From assembly GCF_900188395.1 (NCBI RefSeq), contig NZ_FZOB01000012.1:1-51590 (forward strand): a stretch of 51,590 bases of DNA. Reading direction: 5' to 3'. The DNA is from Desulfurobacterium atlanticum (GTDB lineage: Bacteria; Aquificota; Aquificia; Desulfurobacteriales; Desulfurobacteriaceae). The notes below the pieces were generated by a model. It was given only the letters and a program-made list of their open reading frames with translations. It was not told the DNA's origin and ran no database searches. Positions 25,441 through 32,647 of this stretch are shown here, piece by piece (positions within the stretch are counted from its first letter, which is position 1; every line of letters begins with the position of its first letter). The position numbers and the translations under genes are program-made.

Positions 25441-27222
25441 ATGAAAACAGGAAATTGCACATACAAACCTATCTACAAAACAGATAAGGTTTCTCAAGCA
25501 GATATAATTGAAGCTCTGGATAACTTTATTCTTAGAATCGAAAGATTAAAAATTAAAATAGACGCCCTGTACCCGGCAGACCCGTGTGCATTTCCATTTA
25601 CTATGTACATTTCAGGAAAAACAGGTATTCCCATAAAAACGGAAAAATTTTTAAAGCCTGAAAATCGTATTTTAATGCTCTTTTCCATCTACCCGGACCA
25701 GATAAAAAAACCTGGAATAAATTTCCTTAATGAAACATTTATTAACGAGAAAATCAAAATTTTTCGTTCCCGATTCCCCAAGTCCCCTTCCCTCCTTGTT
25801 GCCGGAAACAAACATTTTAAATCTGTTGATATCCAGTTGATTTTATTTGAAAAAGAAGAAAAGATTAACAGTTACAAATTTTTATCCGAAGCTTACAGAA
25901 ACTATTACTTCCCGGTAGAGGGAGAATTCTTGCACATAGATGAAACTTTCTGGAACTTAAGCAAAAAAGAGCTCAATCAATTCCTGAAAGCAAAAAGAAT
26001 AAGAGATGCAGCATTTTCTATCGGATATGATTCCCTGGATGAAGTAAACACATTTACGCCTCTTGAAGAGGATATAGACATACTAATATGGGAAAAACTC
26101 GGCAAACTGCAGTTAAGCCCGGTAAAAACAGATTTATCCGACACACATAAACCACCCCTGGAAATAAAATACAAAAAACTTCTTGATATAAAAAACAAGG
26201 AAGACAATTCAGTAATCGTATCCATCCTTGAAACAATATCTCAATCCATTGAAGAATCGTTTCCGGTACGCCTTGCATACACAAATTACGAAATAGTTCC
26301 GGAAAATAAAGTTTTAATAGTCCCTGTAGCAAAAGAGATTGTTGACGGAATAGAGCTTAAAATTGAGATAAGTTACAAAACACCGTTTAAAACAGACCAG
26401 CAGAAACTGATAGCAACAGTTCAGAAAACATTGAAAACGATAGTAAAAGAAATTTTAAATAAAAAAACGTTCAGGCCTTATATGGAAATAGTTATAGACG
26501 AGGAAGAGGAAAGTATAAGAATTTACATAAACTGGTTTCTTGAGAGAAAAGCTCTTGATAAGCTTTCCAGAAGAATAAATAAAAAATGGCTTCTATCTCG
26601 GCTTATATCAAGAAAACAATCGGTAATAAGAAGAAACACCTTACTCAAAGAGATAAAAAACTTCGTTTTCTCTCCTGAAAGTATATCAACAATATTTTCT
26701 CTTATGGAATCTATCTGGAGTGAAAATCCGATATTTTTCAAAGCCTCAGGGAACAAAATCAGAGAAAGTTTAGAAAAGTATAATATCTGGTATATTCTGG
26801 GAATATATGCACTTAAAACAGCAGGAGAGATAAGACTTGACGGAGTGGCAGGGAACAAAGAACTTCTTGATTTTCTACTAAAACTAAGAAAAGTTGAGAA
26901 TTTTCACCACTTCTTTGCAACAACTGACAGATACGTCTTTCCTGTAAAAACGGAAAGAATATACAGACCCAACTGGGAAAGACTTATAAAAAACGATGGA
27001 AAAATAGTTTTAACCCACGAAGTCTTAAATCCTGAAACACCGGTTACATACACTCTTAAAGATGAAAACGGATTTTTCCTGGGAACAGTCCCAAAAATCA
27101 TTTCCCACTATCTTGCAGCAAAAGAGGAATCAGGGTACACTTTAAAAACAGAAAAACTTTACATTGATAAGGTTATGTTTTCAAACAGTTCCTACTGGAT
27201 AGAGATAAAATGCTTGAAATAG
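25441..27222 (+). CDS. 593-aa protein of unknown function
   Basis: I do not recognise this protein. It has no signal peptide or membrane segment. It has alternating beta and charged-helix regions, a basic patch around residues 375-405 (ERKALDKLSRRINKKWLLSRLISRKQ written in parts) and an aromatic/basic segment near 500 (FHHFFATTDRYVFPVKTERIYRPNW). The last ~60 residues (NPETPVTYTLKDENGFFLG, then VPKIISHYLAAKE) vaguely recall a HIRAN-type domain (conserved 'NP.....V...dG..lGyvP'), which would hint at nucleic-acid binding; this is a weak inference. It overlaps the ABC ATPase start by 13 bases, so the two are probably cotranscribed. Confidence 0.7.
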   Translation: MKTGNCTYKPIYKTDKVSQADIIEALDNFILRIERLKIKIDALYPADPCAFPFTMYISGKTGIPIKTEKFLKPENRILMLFSIYPDQIKKPGINFLNETFINEKIKIFRSRFPKSPSLLVAGNKHFKSVDIQLILFEKEEKINSYKFLSEAYRNYYFPVEGEFLHIDETFWNLSKKELNQFLKAKRIRDAAFSIGYDSLDEVNTFTPLEEDIDILIWEKLGKLQLSPVKTDLSDTHKPPLEIKYKKLLDIKNKEDNSVIVSILETISQSIEESFPVRLAYTNYEIVPENKVLIVPVAKEIVDGIELKIEISYKTPFKTDQQKLIATVQKTLKTIVKEILNKKTFRPYMEIVIDEEEESIRIYINWFLERKALDKLSRRINKKWLLSRLISRKQSVIRRNTLLKEIKNFVFSPESISTIFSLMESIWSENPIFFKASGNKIRESLEKYNIWYILGIYALKTAGEIRLDGVAGNKELLDFLLKLRKVENFHHFFATTDRYVFPVKTERIYRPNWERLIKNDGKIVLTHEVLNPETPVTYTLKDENGFFLGTVPKIISHYLAAKEESGYTLKTEKLYIDKVMFSNSSYWIEIKCLK

Positions 27223-28160
27223 ATAACCTCAGTATAAAAGTAGAAAACTTCTACATCGTCAGAAATGTTTCACTCTCAGTCAGAAAAGGAGAAATCTTAG
27301 GAATAATAGGTGAAAGCGGAAGCGGTAAGTCCATAACAGCTCTTTCTATTCTCAAGCTTATCCCTGAAAGTCTTAAAATATCTGGAACTGTTAAAGTAAA
27401 TGGAAGGGATATATACGAGCTTGAAGAGAGAGAGTTTAATAAAAATATCCGCTGGAAAACCGTATCCATAATATTCCAGGACCCGGCAGCATCCCTTAAT
27501 CCTCTTTTAACAATTGGAGAGCAGATAAAAGAAGCAATAATATTTCATGAAGAAAAGAAAGAAAACTTAAAAGACACAATTATAAACCTGCTTTCAGAAG
27601 TTGAAATTAAAGAACCTGAAACTGTTTACAAAAGTTACCCCCACCATCTGTCAGGAGGAATGAAACAAAGGGCAATGATTGCCATGGCACTGTCGTGTAA
27701 TCCAGATTTTATCATCGCCGATGAACCAACCACAGCCCTTGACAAACAAACAGAGCACAAAATCATCAAGCTTTTAAAAAATTTATCTAAAAACAAAAAC
27801 ACAGGTGTAATCTTTATATCCCACGATATTGAGGTTATTGAAACTATAGCGGATACCATCACCGTTATGTATGCAGGATTTGTGATGGAATCAGGGGAAA
27901 CTGGAGAAGTTATAAAAAAACCATACCACCCATATACAAAAGGACTTATTGAATGCATTCCAAAAGTAGAAGGTAAAGGGAAAAGGAAACTGCCGGTAAT
28001 CCCTGGAAATGTTACGGACATAAAATCAAGACCTTCTGGCTGCCCGTTTCATCCAAGATGCTCAAAAAGAAAGGAAGTCTGCCAGAGAGAACTTCCCCCA
28101 CTGAAACAGATAGAAAAAAGAACTGTCCGCTGTTTCTTTCCAGAATATGAGGCCGTTTGA
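27210..28160 (+). CDS. oligopeptide/dipeptide-type ABC transporter ATPase (orphan)
   Basis: 316-aa DppD/OppD-type ATPase: Walker A GESGSGKSIT, Q-loop IFQDPAASLNPL, signature HHLSGGMKQRAMIAMAL, Walker B FIIADEPTTALD, and the C-terminal oligopeptide motif SGCPFHPRCSKRKEVC with its four-Cys Fe-S-like site. No permease, binding protein or partner DppF lies in the window, so it is an orphan subunit. The last three codons and the stop (GAG GCC GTT TGA, 28149-28160) lie inside the inserted 145-bp element. Without the insertion the frame would have ended at FPEY-stop. Confidence 0.88.
   Translation: MLEIDNLSIKVENFYIVRNVSLSVRKGEILGIIGESGSGKSITALSILKLIPESLKISGTVKVNGRDIYELEEREFNKNIRWKTVSIIFQDPAASLNPLLTIGEQIKEAIIFHEEKKENLKDTIINLLSEVEIKEPETVYKSYPHHLSGGMKQRAMIAMALSCNPDFIIADEPTTALDKQTEHKIIKLLKNLSKNKNTGVIFISHDIEVIETIADTITVMYAGFVMESGETGEVIKKPYHPYTKGLIECIPKVEGKGKRKLPVIPGNVTDIKSRPSGCPFHPRCSKRKEVCQRELPPLKQIEKRTVRCFFPEYEAV
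28139..28148. repeat. target-site duplication, left of element copy A
   Basis: TCCAGAATAT, repeated exactly at 28294-28303. The two copies bracket the 28149-28293 element. Confidence 0.7.
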
Positions 28161-28293
28161 AAAATGGCTATGAACTTTAAGAGATCCTTCGGGCTTTGCC
28201 CTCAGGATGACTTTCTTCGTCATTCTGAGGCTGCTTTGCAGCCGAAGAATCTCAATACCTTTTAGAAACAAATGAGAATTTTCAAACACTCTC
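28149..28293 (+). mobile_element. 145-bp MITE-like element, copy A
   Basis: Non-coding element with imperfect 15-bp terminal inverted repeats: GAGGCCGTTTGAAAA at 28149-28163 and its partner TTTTCAAACACTCTC at 28279-28293 (12 of 15 pair). The core 28155-28287 matches the reverse complement of 36733-36865 at 132 of 133 positions. The inner part folds as two hairpins (GGGC-TTT-GCCC and GGCTGC-TTT-GCAGCC) enclosed by an outer stem GAGAT.CTTCGG. It is flanked by 10-bp duplications TCCAGAATAT. The boundaries come from those duplications. Confidence 0.8.
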
Positions 28294-28303
28294 TCCAGAA
28301 TAT
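28294..28303. repeat. target-site duplication, right of element copy A
   Basis: TCCAGAATAT, an exact copy of 28139-28148. The T at 28303 is also the first base of the TTGACA promoter hexamer of the next gene. Confidence 0.7.
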
Positions 28304-28333
28304 TGACAAAACATGGAAATATTTTCATATTAT
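28303..28333 (+). promoter_or_regulatory. putative sigma-70-type promoter for the FmdB-like gene
   Basis: TTGACA at 28303-28308 is followed by TATTAT (28328-28333) with a 19-base spacer, or CATATT with 17. It lies about 30-60 bases before the zinc-ribbon gene and just outside the inserted element. Confidence 0.45.
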
Positions 28334-28364
28334 ATTCATACTAATATTTAGATTTGGAGGAGCT

Positions 28365-28562
28365 ATGCCTGTATATGAGTTTAAGTGTGAAGACTGTCAA
28401 AAGGAATTTGAAAAATTTCTCATTTCCGCCTCAAAAATTGATGAAGTAAAATGCCCTTTCTGCGATTCTAAAAATGTGAAAAAGAAGATTTCAGCGTGCG
28501 GTGTAAAAGGCAGTGGTGAAGGTAAAATATCTGGAACATCTTCCTGCTCACCATTTGGCTGA
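28365..28562 (+). CDS. FmdB-family zinc-ribbon protein
   Basis: 65 aa starting MPVYEFKCEDC after GGAGGAG. Two CxxC pairs (CEDC and CPFC) form the zinc ribbon of the FmdB/CxxC_CXXC_SSSS family. The tail is Gly/Ser-rich with a further Cys in SACGVKG and TSSCSPFG. Family members are regulators or small accessory proteins of unclear role. The longer upstream frame is rejected because it would begin inside the mobile element. Confidence 0.88.
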   Translation: MPVYEFKCEDCQKEFEKFLISASKIDEVKCPFCDSKNVKKKISACGVKGSGEGKISGTSSCSPFG

Positions 28563-28567
28563 GCTTT

Positions 28568-29662
28568 CTAAACAGGGGAAGGTTTCCCCTCTCTTTTTAA
28601 AAAGTGTTTTGGGTCTCCCCACCTGTCAAGAACAGGAGTATAACCAGCTTTTTCAATTCTTTCAACCATCTCTTTAAGGGAAAGATTCCTTCTTTTATTG
28701 TAAATATTGTAGGAACTTTTAACATCAGGAGGAGTAAAAGTTGGCATAACAACATTTGCACCGGCAATAATCCCCATTTCAAGAGAGTTTTCACAACCAG
28801 GAACACTTTGGAGAGCGGTGGAAGCAACCATATTTATATCTTCCATAATTATACGGGTAATTGCTATCATTTTTATCGTTAACTCATAAGCCCTTCTGTA
28901 AAACCCTTTACTTTCTATCTCTTTCCTGTGCCACACATATAAAGGAGTATTCCTGTGTTCTATATAGGGACCCATTCCAACCATATCAACATCAAAACTT
29001 TGAAAAAATCTAATATCATTAAGAAGATCTTTTTCTGTCTGGCCAGGAACCCCTATAAGAACACCTGTCCCAACCTGATATCCTATCTCTTTAAGCCACT
29101 CAAGACATTTAATTCTGTTTTCGTAAGAATGGTTACTGTCTTCAGGATGAAGCTTGTAAAAAAGCTCTCTGTTTGATGATTCAATTCTTAAAAGATACCT
29201 GTGCGCTCCAGCTTTAAACAGCTCTTCATAATGTTCCTTTTCAAGCTCACCGAAAGAAGCCGTTATCCCCGCTCCCTCAGGTTCTTTACCACTCTCAATA
29301 TCTATCTTTTTTGTTTCCTCTTTTATCCTTCTTACAATGGAAACCAGCTTCTCCACCCATCTGTCACTTTTTACCTCTCCAGATTGAAGAGCAAGAGAAG
29401 TAAGACCGGACCTATACATTGAAACAGCTATCTCAACCGCTTCATCCTCTGTCATAGCATATCTTTTAAGATTAAGGTTATCTTTTCTTAAACCACAGTA
29501 AAAACAGTTTTTATTACATATATTTGAAATCTCTATTAAACCCCTGAAATAGACAAACTCCCCAACACTCTGCTTTCTTACAACATCTGCAAGGGAAATT
29601 AAAGAGGAGCTGACCCCACTAAGAGAAAGCTCCTCTAAAACTCTCTCATCACTAAGTTCCAC
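28568..29662 (-). CDS. hydE: [FeFe] hydrogenase maturase HydE (radical SAM)
   Basis: Radical SAM enzyme that helps build the diiron subcluster of the H-cluster. The CX3CX2C motif lies in NICNKNCFYCGLRK (C49, C53, C56). LRIESSNRELFYKLHP and the BATS-like C-terminal region (NMVASTALQSVPGCENSLEMGIIAGANVVMP) match HydE, as does the 364-aa length. The extra C-terminal three-cysteine site known from some HydE proteins is not evident. It is the last gene of the operon and its start overlaps the 94-aa gene. Confidence 0.95.
   Translation of the reverse strand: MELSDERVLEELSLSGVSSSLISLADVVRKQSVGEFVYFRGLIEISNICNKNCFYCGLRKDNLNLKRYAMTEDEAVEIAVSMYRSGLTSLALQSGEVKSDRWVEKLVSIVRRIKEETKKIDIESGKEPEGAGITASFGELEKEHYEELFKAGAHRYLLRIESSNRELFYKLHPEDSNHSYENRIKCLEWLKEIGYQVGTGVLIGVPGQTEKDLLNDIRFFQSFDVDMVGMGPYIEHRNTPLYVWHRKEIESKGFYRRAYELTIKMIAITRIIMEDINMVASTALQSVPGCENSLEMGIIAGANVVMPTFTPPDVKSSYNIYNKRRNLSLKEMVERIEKAGYTPVLDRWGDPKHFLKREGKPSPV
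28574..28598 (+). terminator. terminator of the FmdB-like gene
   Basis: AGGGGAA (28574-28580), loop GGT, TTCCCCT (28584-28590), then CTCTTTTT. It reads as a factor-independent terminator on the plus strand. It overlaps the last codons of hydE, which converges here. Confidence 0.65.
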
Positions 29663-29936
29663 TGAAAAACTCCTCTATCAAAAAAGCTATCTCTTCATAC
29701 CTTTTTATGTCAGGAGATTTATCAAAAACAGAAACTCCATACCTATCACCAATCTCAACCCTGCCAACAAAAGGATAAACAATCCTGTCTGGAACACCGG
29801 TTAAAAACGACCATCTCCTTCCAAGAAGCTCACAAAGAGCAACAGCAACTGTCGGATACTTTTTTCCTATAACTTTTTCAATCTCTTTAAACTTCTCAAC
29901 AACAAACTCTCTGGTTAATGAACCTTTGTTACACAT
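29652..29936 (-). CDS. unknown 94-aa protein inside the hyd maturation operon
   Basis: A small mixed alpha/beta protein with no recognised domain: a charged N-terminal helix (EFVVEKFKEIEKVIGKKY), a central ALCELLGRRWSFLTGVPDR segment, a beta stretch (YPFVGRVEIGDRYGVSVFD) and an acidic helix at the end (YEEIAFLIEEFFSGT). It has two Cys (C2 and C34) and no metal-binding pattern. It overlaps hydG by 8 bases and hydE by 11, so it is very likely a real, co-translated gene. It does not look like the TM1266-type ACT regulator known from other hyd clusters. Confidence 0.8.
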   Translation of the reverse strand: MCNKGSLTREFVVEKFKEIEKVIGKKYPTVAVALCELLGRRWSFLTGVPDRIVYPFVGRVEIGDRYGVSVFDKSPDIKRYEEIAFLIEEFFSGT

Positions 29937-31395
29937 AAAGGTCCCTCTCTCCTTTCTCTATTCTTTCAAGATACTCTTTAACAATCTTCTTGAGCTCCGG
30001 ATGGGTAATAGCTTCAAGCTCCTTCCTTATAAGCTCTTCTCCAACTTTCCTTGTTTCTGGAGAAGCATAATCCAGAAGATACTCCTTAAATGTCAAAATA
30101 GCATTTGGCATACAGAGATGGTGAACCTTTCCCTTTTTTGCAACATCCATAAAATAGTTACCGGTCCTACCGCACCTGTAACCTGCAGTGCAAAAGCTTG
30201 GTATCTTGCCTTTTGAAGCAAGCCACCTTATACCTTCATCAAGAGAACGGTCATCATTTATAAGAAACTGCTGTTTTTCAGGGTCAAAAGCACCTTTGCT
30301 GTAAGAACCTACACCTATATTTGTTCCAAAATCAAGCTGAGTAACACCAAGGGGTAAAACCTTCTCTCTCACATGAGCCGGCTCTCTTGCTGTAAGAATC
30401 ATTCCCGTATAAGGAACAGAAAGTCTTATAACAGCAACCAGTTTCATAAAATCTTCATCACTTACAAGATAATTTTTCTGCTTCTCATAAAACGGTGTGC
30501 CCACAGCAGGCTCAAGCCTCGGGAAGGAAATCGTGTGAGGACCAACACCGTCAAACCTCTTTTCAAGGTCTATAGCGTGGTATAGAAGCCCCATAACTTC
30601 AAATCTCCAATCGTAAAGGCCAAAAAGAGCACCTATCGCCACATCATCAACTCCTGCTTCCTGCGCCCTGTGTAAAGAGTAAAGTCTCCACTGATAATTA
30701 GCTTTCAATCCTCTGTGAAGTTTTTTATAAGTTTCATGGTGATAGGTTTCCTGAAAAACCTGATAAGTTCCTATCCCTATATCTCTTAAAAGTTCAAGAT
30801 CCTCAACAGACATCGGAGCAGCATTTACGTTAACCCTTCGTATCTCTCCATTTCCAACCTTTGTTTCGTAAGTAACTTTAAGAGTTTCTGCTATAAATTC
30901 AACATCTGAGGCCGGATGCTCTCCGTAAACCATAATAAGCCGTTTCTGCCCCTGCTTTACAAGAGCTTTAACCTCTTCTCTTAATTCATCAAGAGTAAGC
31001 CTTTTTCTCTTAACTTTATCGTTTGAAACCCTATACCCACAATATTCACAATCATTAACACAGTAGTTTGAAACATAAAGTGGTGCAAAAGTAACAACCC
31101 TTCTTCCATAAACTTTCTCTTTTATTTTCCCAGCAGCTTCAAAAATCTCCTGCCATAGCTCTTCATCTTCAACATGTAATAAAGCTGCAGTCTCATCAGG
31201 TTCAAGTCGTTCAAGGTCAAGAGCCTTAGCTATTATTTCCCTTATTCTTTGAGGTTCGGGATTTCTGTTCGCTTTAAGCTTCTCCCATATCTCCTCATCA
31301 TTTATAAAATCCTTTCCATTTTCCATATATTTTTCATACTGTTCAGGCTTTATCACGTTAGATATCCAGGATTTTACAGCCTCTTCTTGAAACAT
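29929..31395 (-). CDS. hydG: [FeFe] hydrogenase maturase HydG (tyrosine lyase)
   Basis: Radical SAM enzyme that splits tyrosine into p-cresol and the CO/CN ligands of the H-cluster. SAM-cluster motif YCVNDCEYCGYR (C112, C116, C119). The C-terminal auxiliary cluster ligands appear in FCTAGYRCGRTG and HHLCMP. 488 aa is the normal length. It overlaps hydF by 38 bases and the 94-aa gene by 8. Confidence 0.97.
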   Translation of the reverse strand: MFQEEAVKSWISNVIKPEQYEKYMENGKDFINDEEIWEKLKANRNPEPQRIREIIAKALDLERLEPDETAALLHVEDEELWQEIFEAAGKIKEKVYGRRVVTFAPLYVSNYCVNDCEYCGYRVSNDKVKRKRLTLDELREEVKALVKQGQKRLIMVYGEHPASDVEFIAETLKVTYETKVGNGEIRRVNVNAAPMSVEDLELLRDIGIGTYQVFQETYHHETYKKLHRGLKANYQWRLYSLHRAQEAGVDDVAIGALFGLYDWRFEVMGLLYHAIDLEKRFDGVGPHTISFPRLEPAVGTPFYEKQKNYLVSDEDFMKLVAVIRLSVPYTGMILTAREPAHVREKVLPLGVTQLDFGTNIGVGSYSKGAFDPEKQQFLINDDRSLDEGIRWLASKGKIPSFCTAGYRCGRTGNYFMDVAKKGKVHHLCMPNAILTFKEYLLDYASPETRKVGEELIRKELEAITHPELKKIVKEYLERIEKGERDLYV

Positions 31396-32647
31396 TTTTC
31401 TTCCTCCTTTTAATCACGTTTCTATAAGCCCTTAACGCCGAAGGAAACGGCTCAAGGGCTCTTTCCACTACTCCCTGCGTAAGGGATATTGTCATTCCGT
31501 AGTTTGTTATCGGCGTTCCCGCTCTTTTTGCAAGTTCTATTCTTGATAGCATCTCTCTTCTGTTTAAGGTACAGGCACCACAGTGAACAACAACATCATA
31601 CTCTGAAAGATCTTCAGGATAACTCCTTCCTGCGTGATGATGAAACTCTACATTTTTCAACCCTGTAAACTGCCTTATCCATCTTGGAATTTTCACTCTT
31701 CCTATATCATCTTCTATCGGATGGTGGGTGCAGGATTCTGCAATCAGAACTTTTGCCCCTTCCTGAAGATTTTTAATAGCTGCAAGTCCCTTTGCAAACT
31801 CAGTTATATCTCCTTTCAAACGGGAAAAAAGGATTGAGAACGTTGTCAATTTCACATCTTTTGGAACATCACCTGCCACTTTCATAACAACCTGTGAATC
31901 ACATATAACAACATCAGGTTTTCTGCTTAAAACGGATAGGATAAAAGGAAGCTCCCTCTCCTTAACAACTACAGCCACAGCATCGCTATCAAGAATATTT
32001 CTTATAGTTTGAACCTGGGGCAGTATCAGCCTACCTTTAGGAGCTTCAAGGTCTATAGGAACAACAAGAACAGCAATACCTCCTGGTGGCAACAAATCCC
32101 CAACAAGTTGAGGCTCTTTTAAAAACTCCGAAGGAACTATCTTTATTAGAATCTCTTTAAACTTGGAAAGAGCTATCTCTCTGGTATCTGATGAAGCAGA
32201 AAGTTCCATTACAGGAACATTAAACTTCTTTAAACTTTCAAGAAACGCTTCAGACGGCTTTTTAGTATCCACTTTATTTACAACAATGGCATACGGAATT
32301 TTTCTCTCTTTAAATTTCTCAATGAGAGATTTCTCAAAATCGGTAAAAACATCAGGTTCAACAACAAGAACTGCCACATCACACCTTTTTAAAATCTCCA
32401 TAGCCTTTCTGATTCTCTCCTTCCCAAGAAGAGACTCATCATCAACACCTGCAGTATCAAGAAAAAGAACAGGCCCCACAGGCAGTATCTCCATCGCCTT
32501 TTCAACAACATCTGTGGTAGTGCCGGGAATATCAGAAACGATAGAAACTTCCTGTCCTGTAAGAAGATTTATAAGGCTTGACTTTCCAACGTTTGTCCTG
32601 CCAAAAACTCCGATATGGAGCCTAAGACCCTTCGGGGTTGTTATCAT
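31358..32647 (-). CDS. hydF: [FeFe] hydrogenase maturation GTPase HydF
   Basis: Scaffold GTPase that receives the diiron precursor and delivers it to HydA. GTPase motifs GRTNVGKSS (16-24), DIPGTTTD and VNKVD are present. The C-terminal Fe-S site has the CxH...HCxxC pattern in ESCTHHP and VVHCGACTLNRREML. 429 aa. It overlaps aspA by 26 bases and hydG by 38, so translation is probably coupled through the whole maturase block. Confidence 0.96.
   Translation of the reverse strand: MITTPKGLRLHIGVFGRTNVGKSSLINLLTGQEVSIVSDIPGTTTDVVEKAMEILPVGPVLFLDTAGVDDESLLGKERIRKAMEILKRCDVAVLVVEPDVFTDFEKSLIEKFKERKIPYAIVVNKVDTKKPSEAFLESLKKFNVPVMELSASSDTREIALSKFKEILIKIVPSEFLKEPQLVGDLLPPGGIAVLVVPIDLEAPKGRLILPQVQTIRNILDSDAVAVVVKERELPFILSVLSRKPDVVICDSQVVMKVAGDVPKDVKLTTFSILFSRLKGDITEFAKGLAAIKNLQEGAKVLIAESCTHHPIEDDIGRVKIPRWIRQFTGLKNVEFHHHAGRSYPEDLSEYDVVVHCGACTLNRREMLSRIELAKRAGTPITNYGMTISLTQGVVERALEPFPSALRAYRNVIKRRKKNVSRRGCKILDI

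Noticed and set aside
28149-28293. Reading the small repeats as a CRISPR array or tRNA-like genes
   Set aside because: There are only two distant copies, with inverted ends and target duplications and no regular spacers; the fold lacks tRNA features.
28272-28364. Upstream extension of the FmdB-like gene
   Set aside because: It would start within the mobile element, before the promoter and ribosome site; the ATG at 28365 fits the family start MPVYEF.
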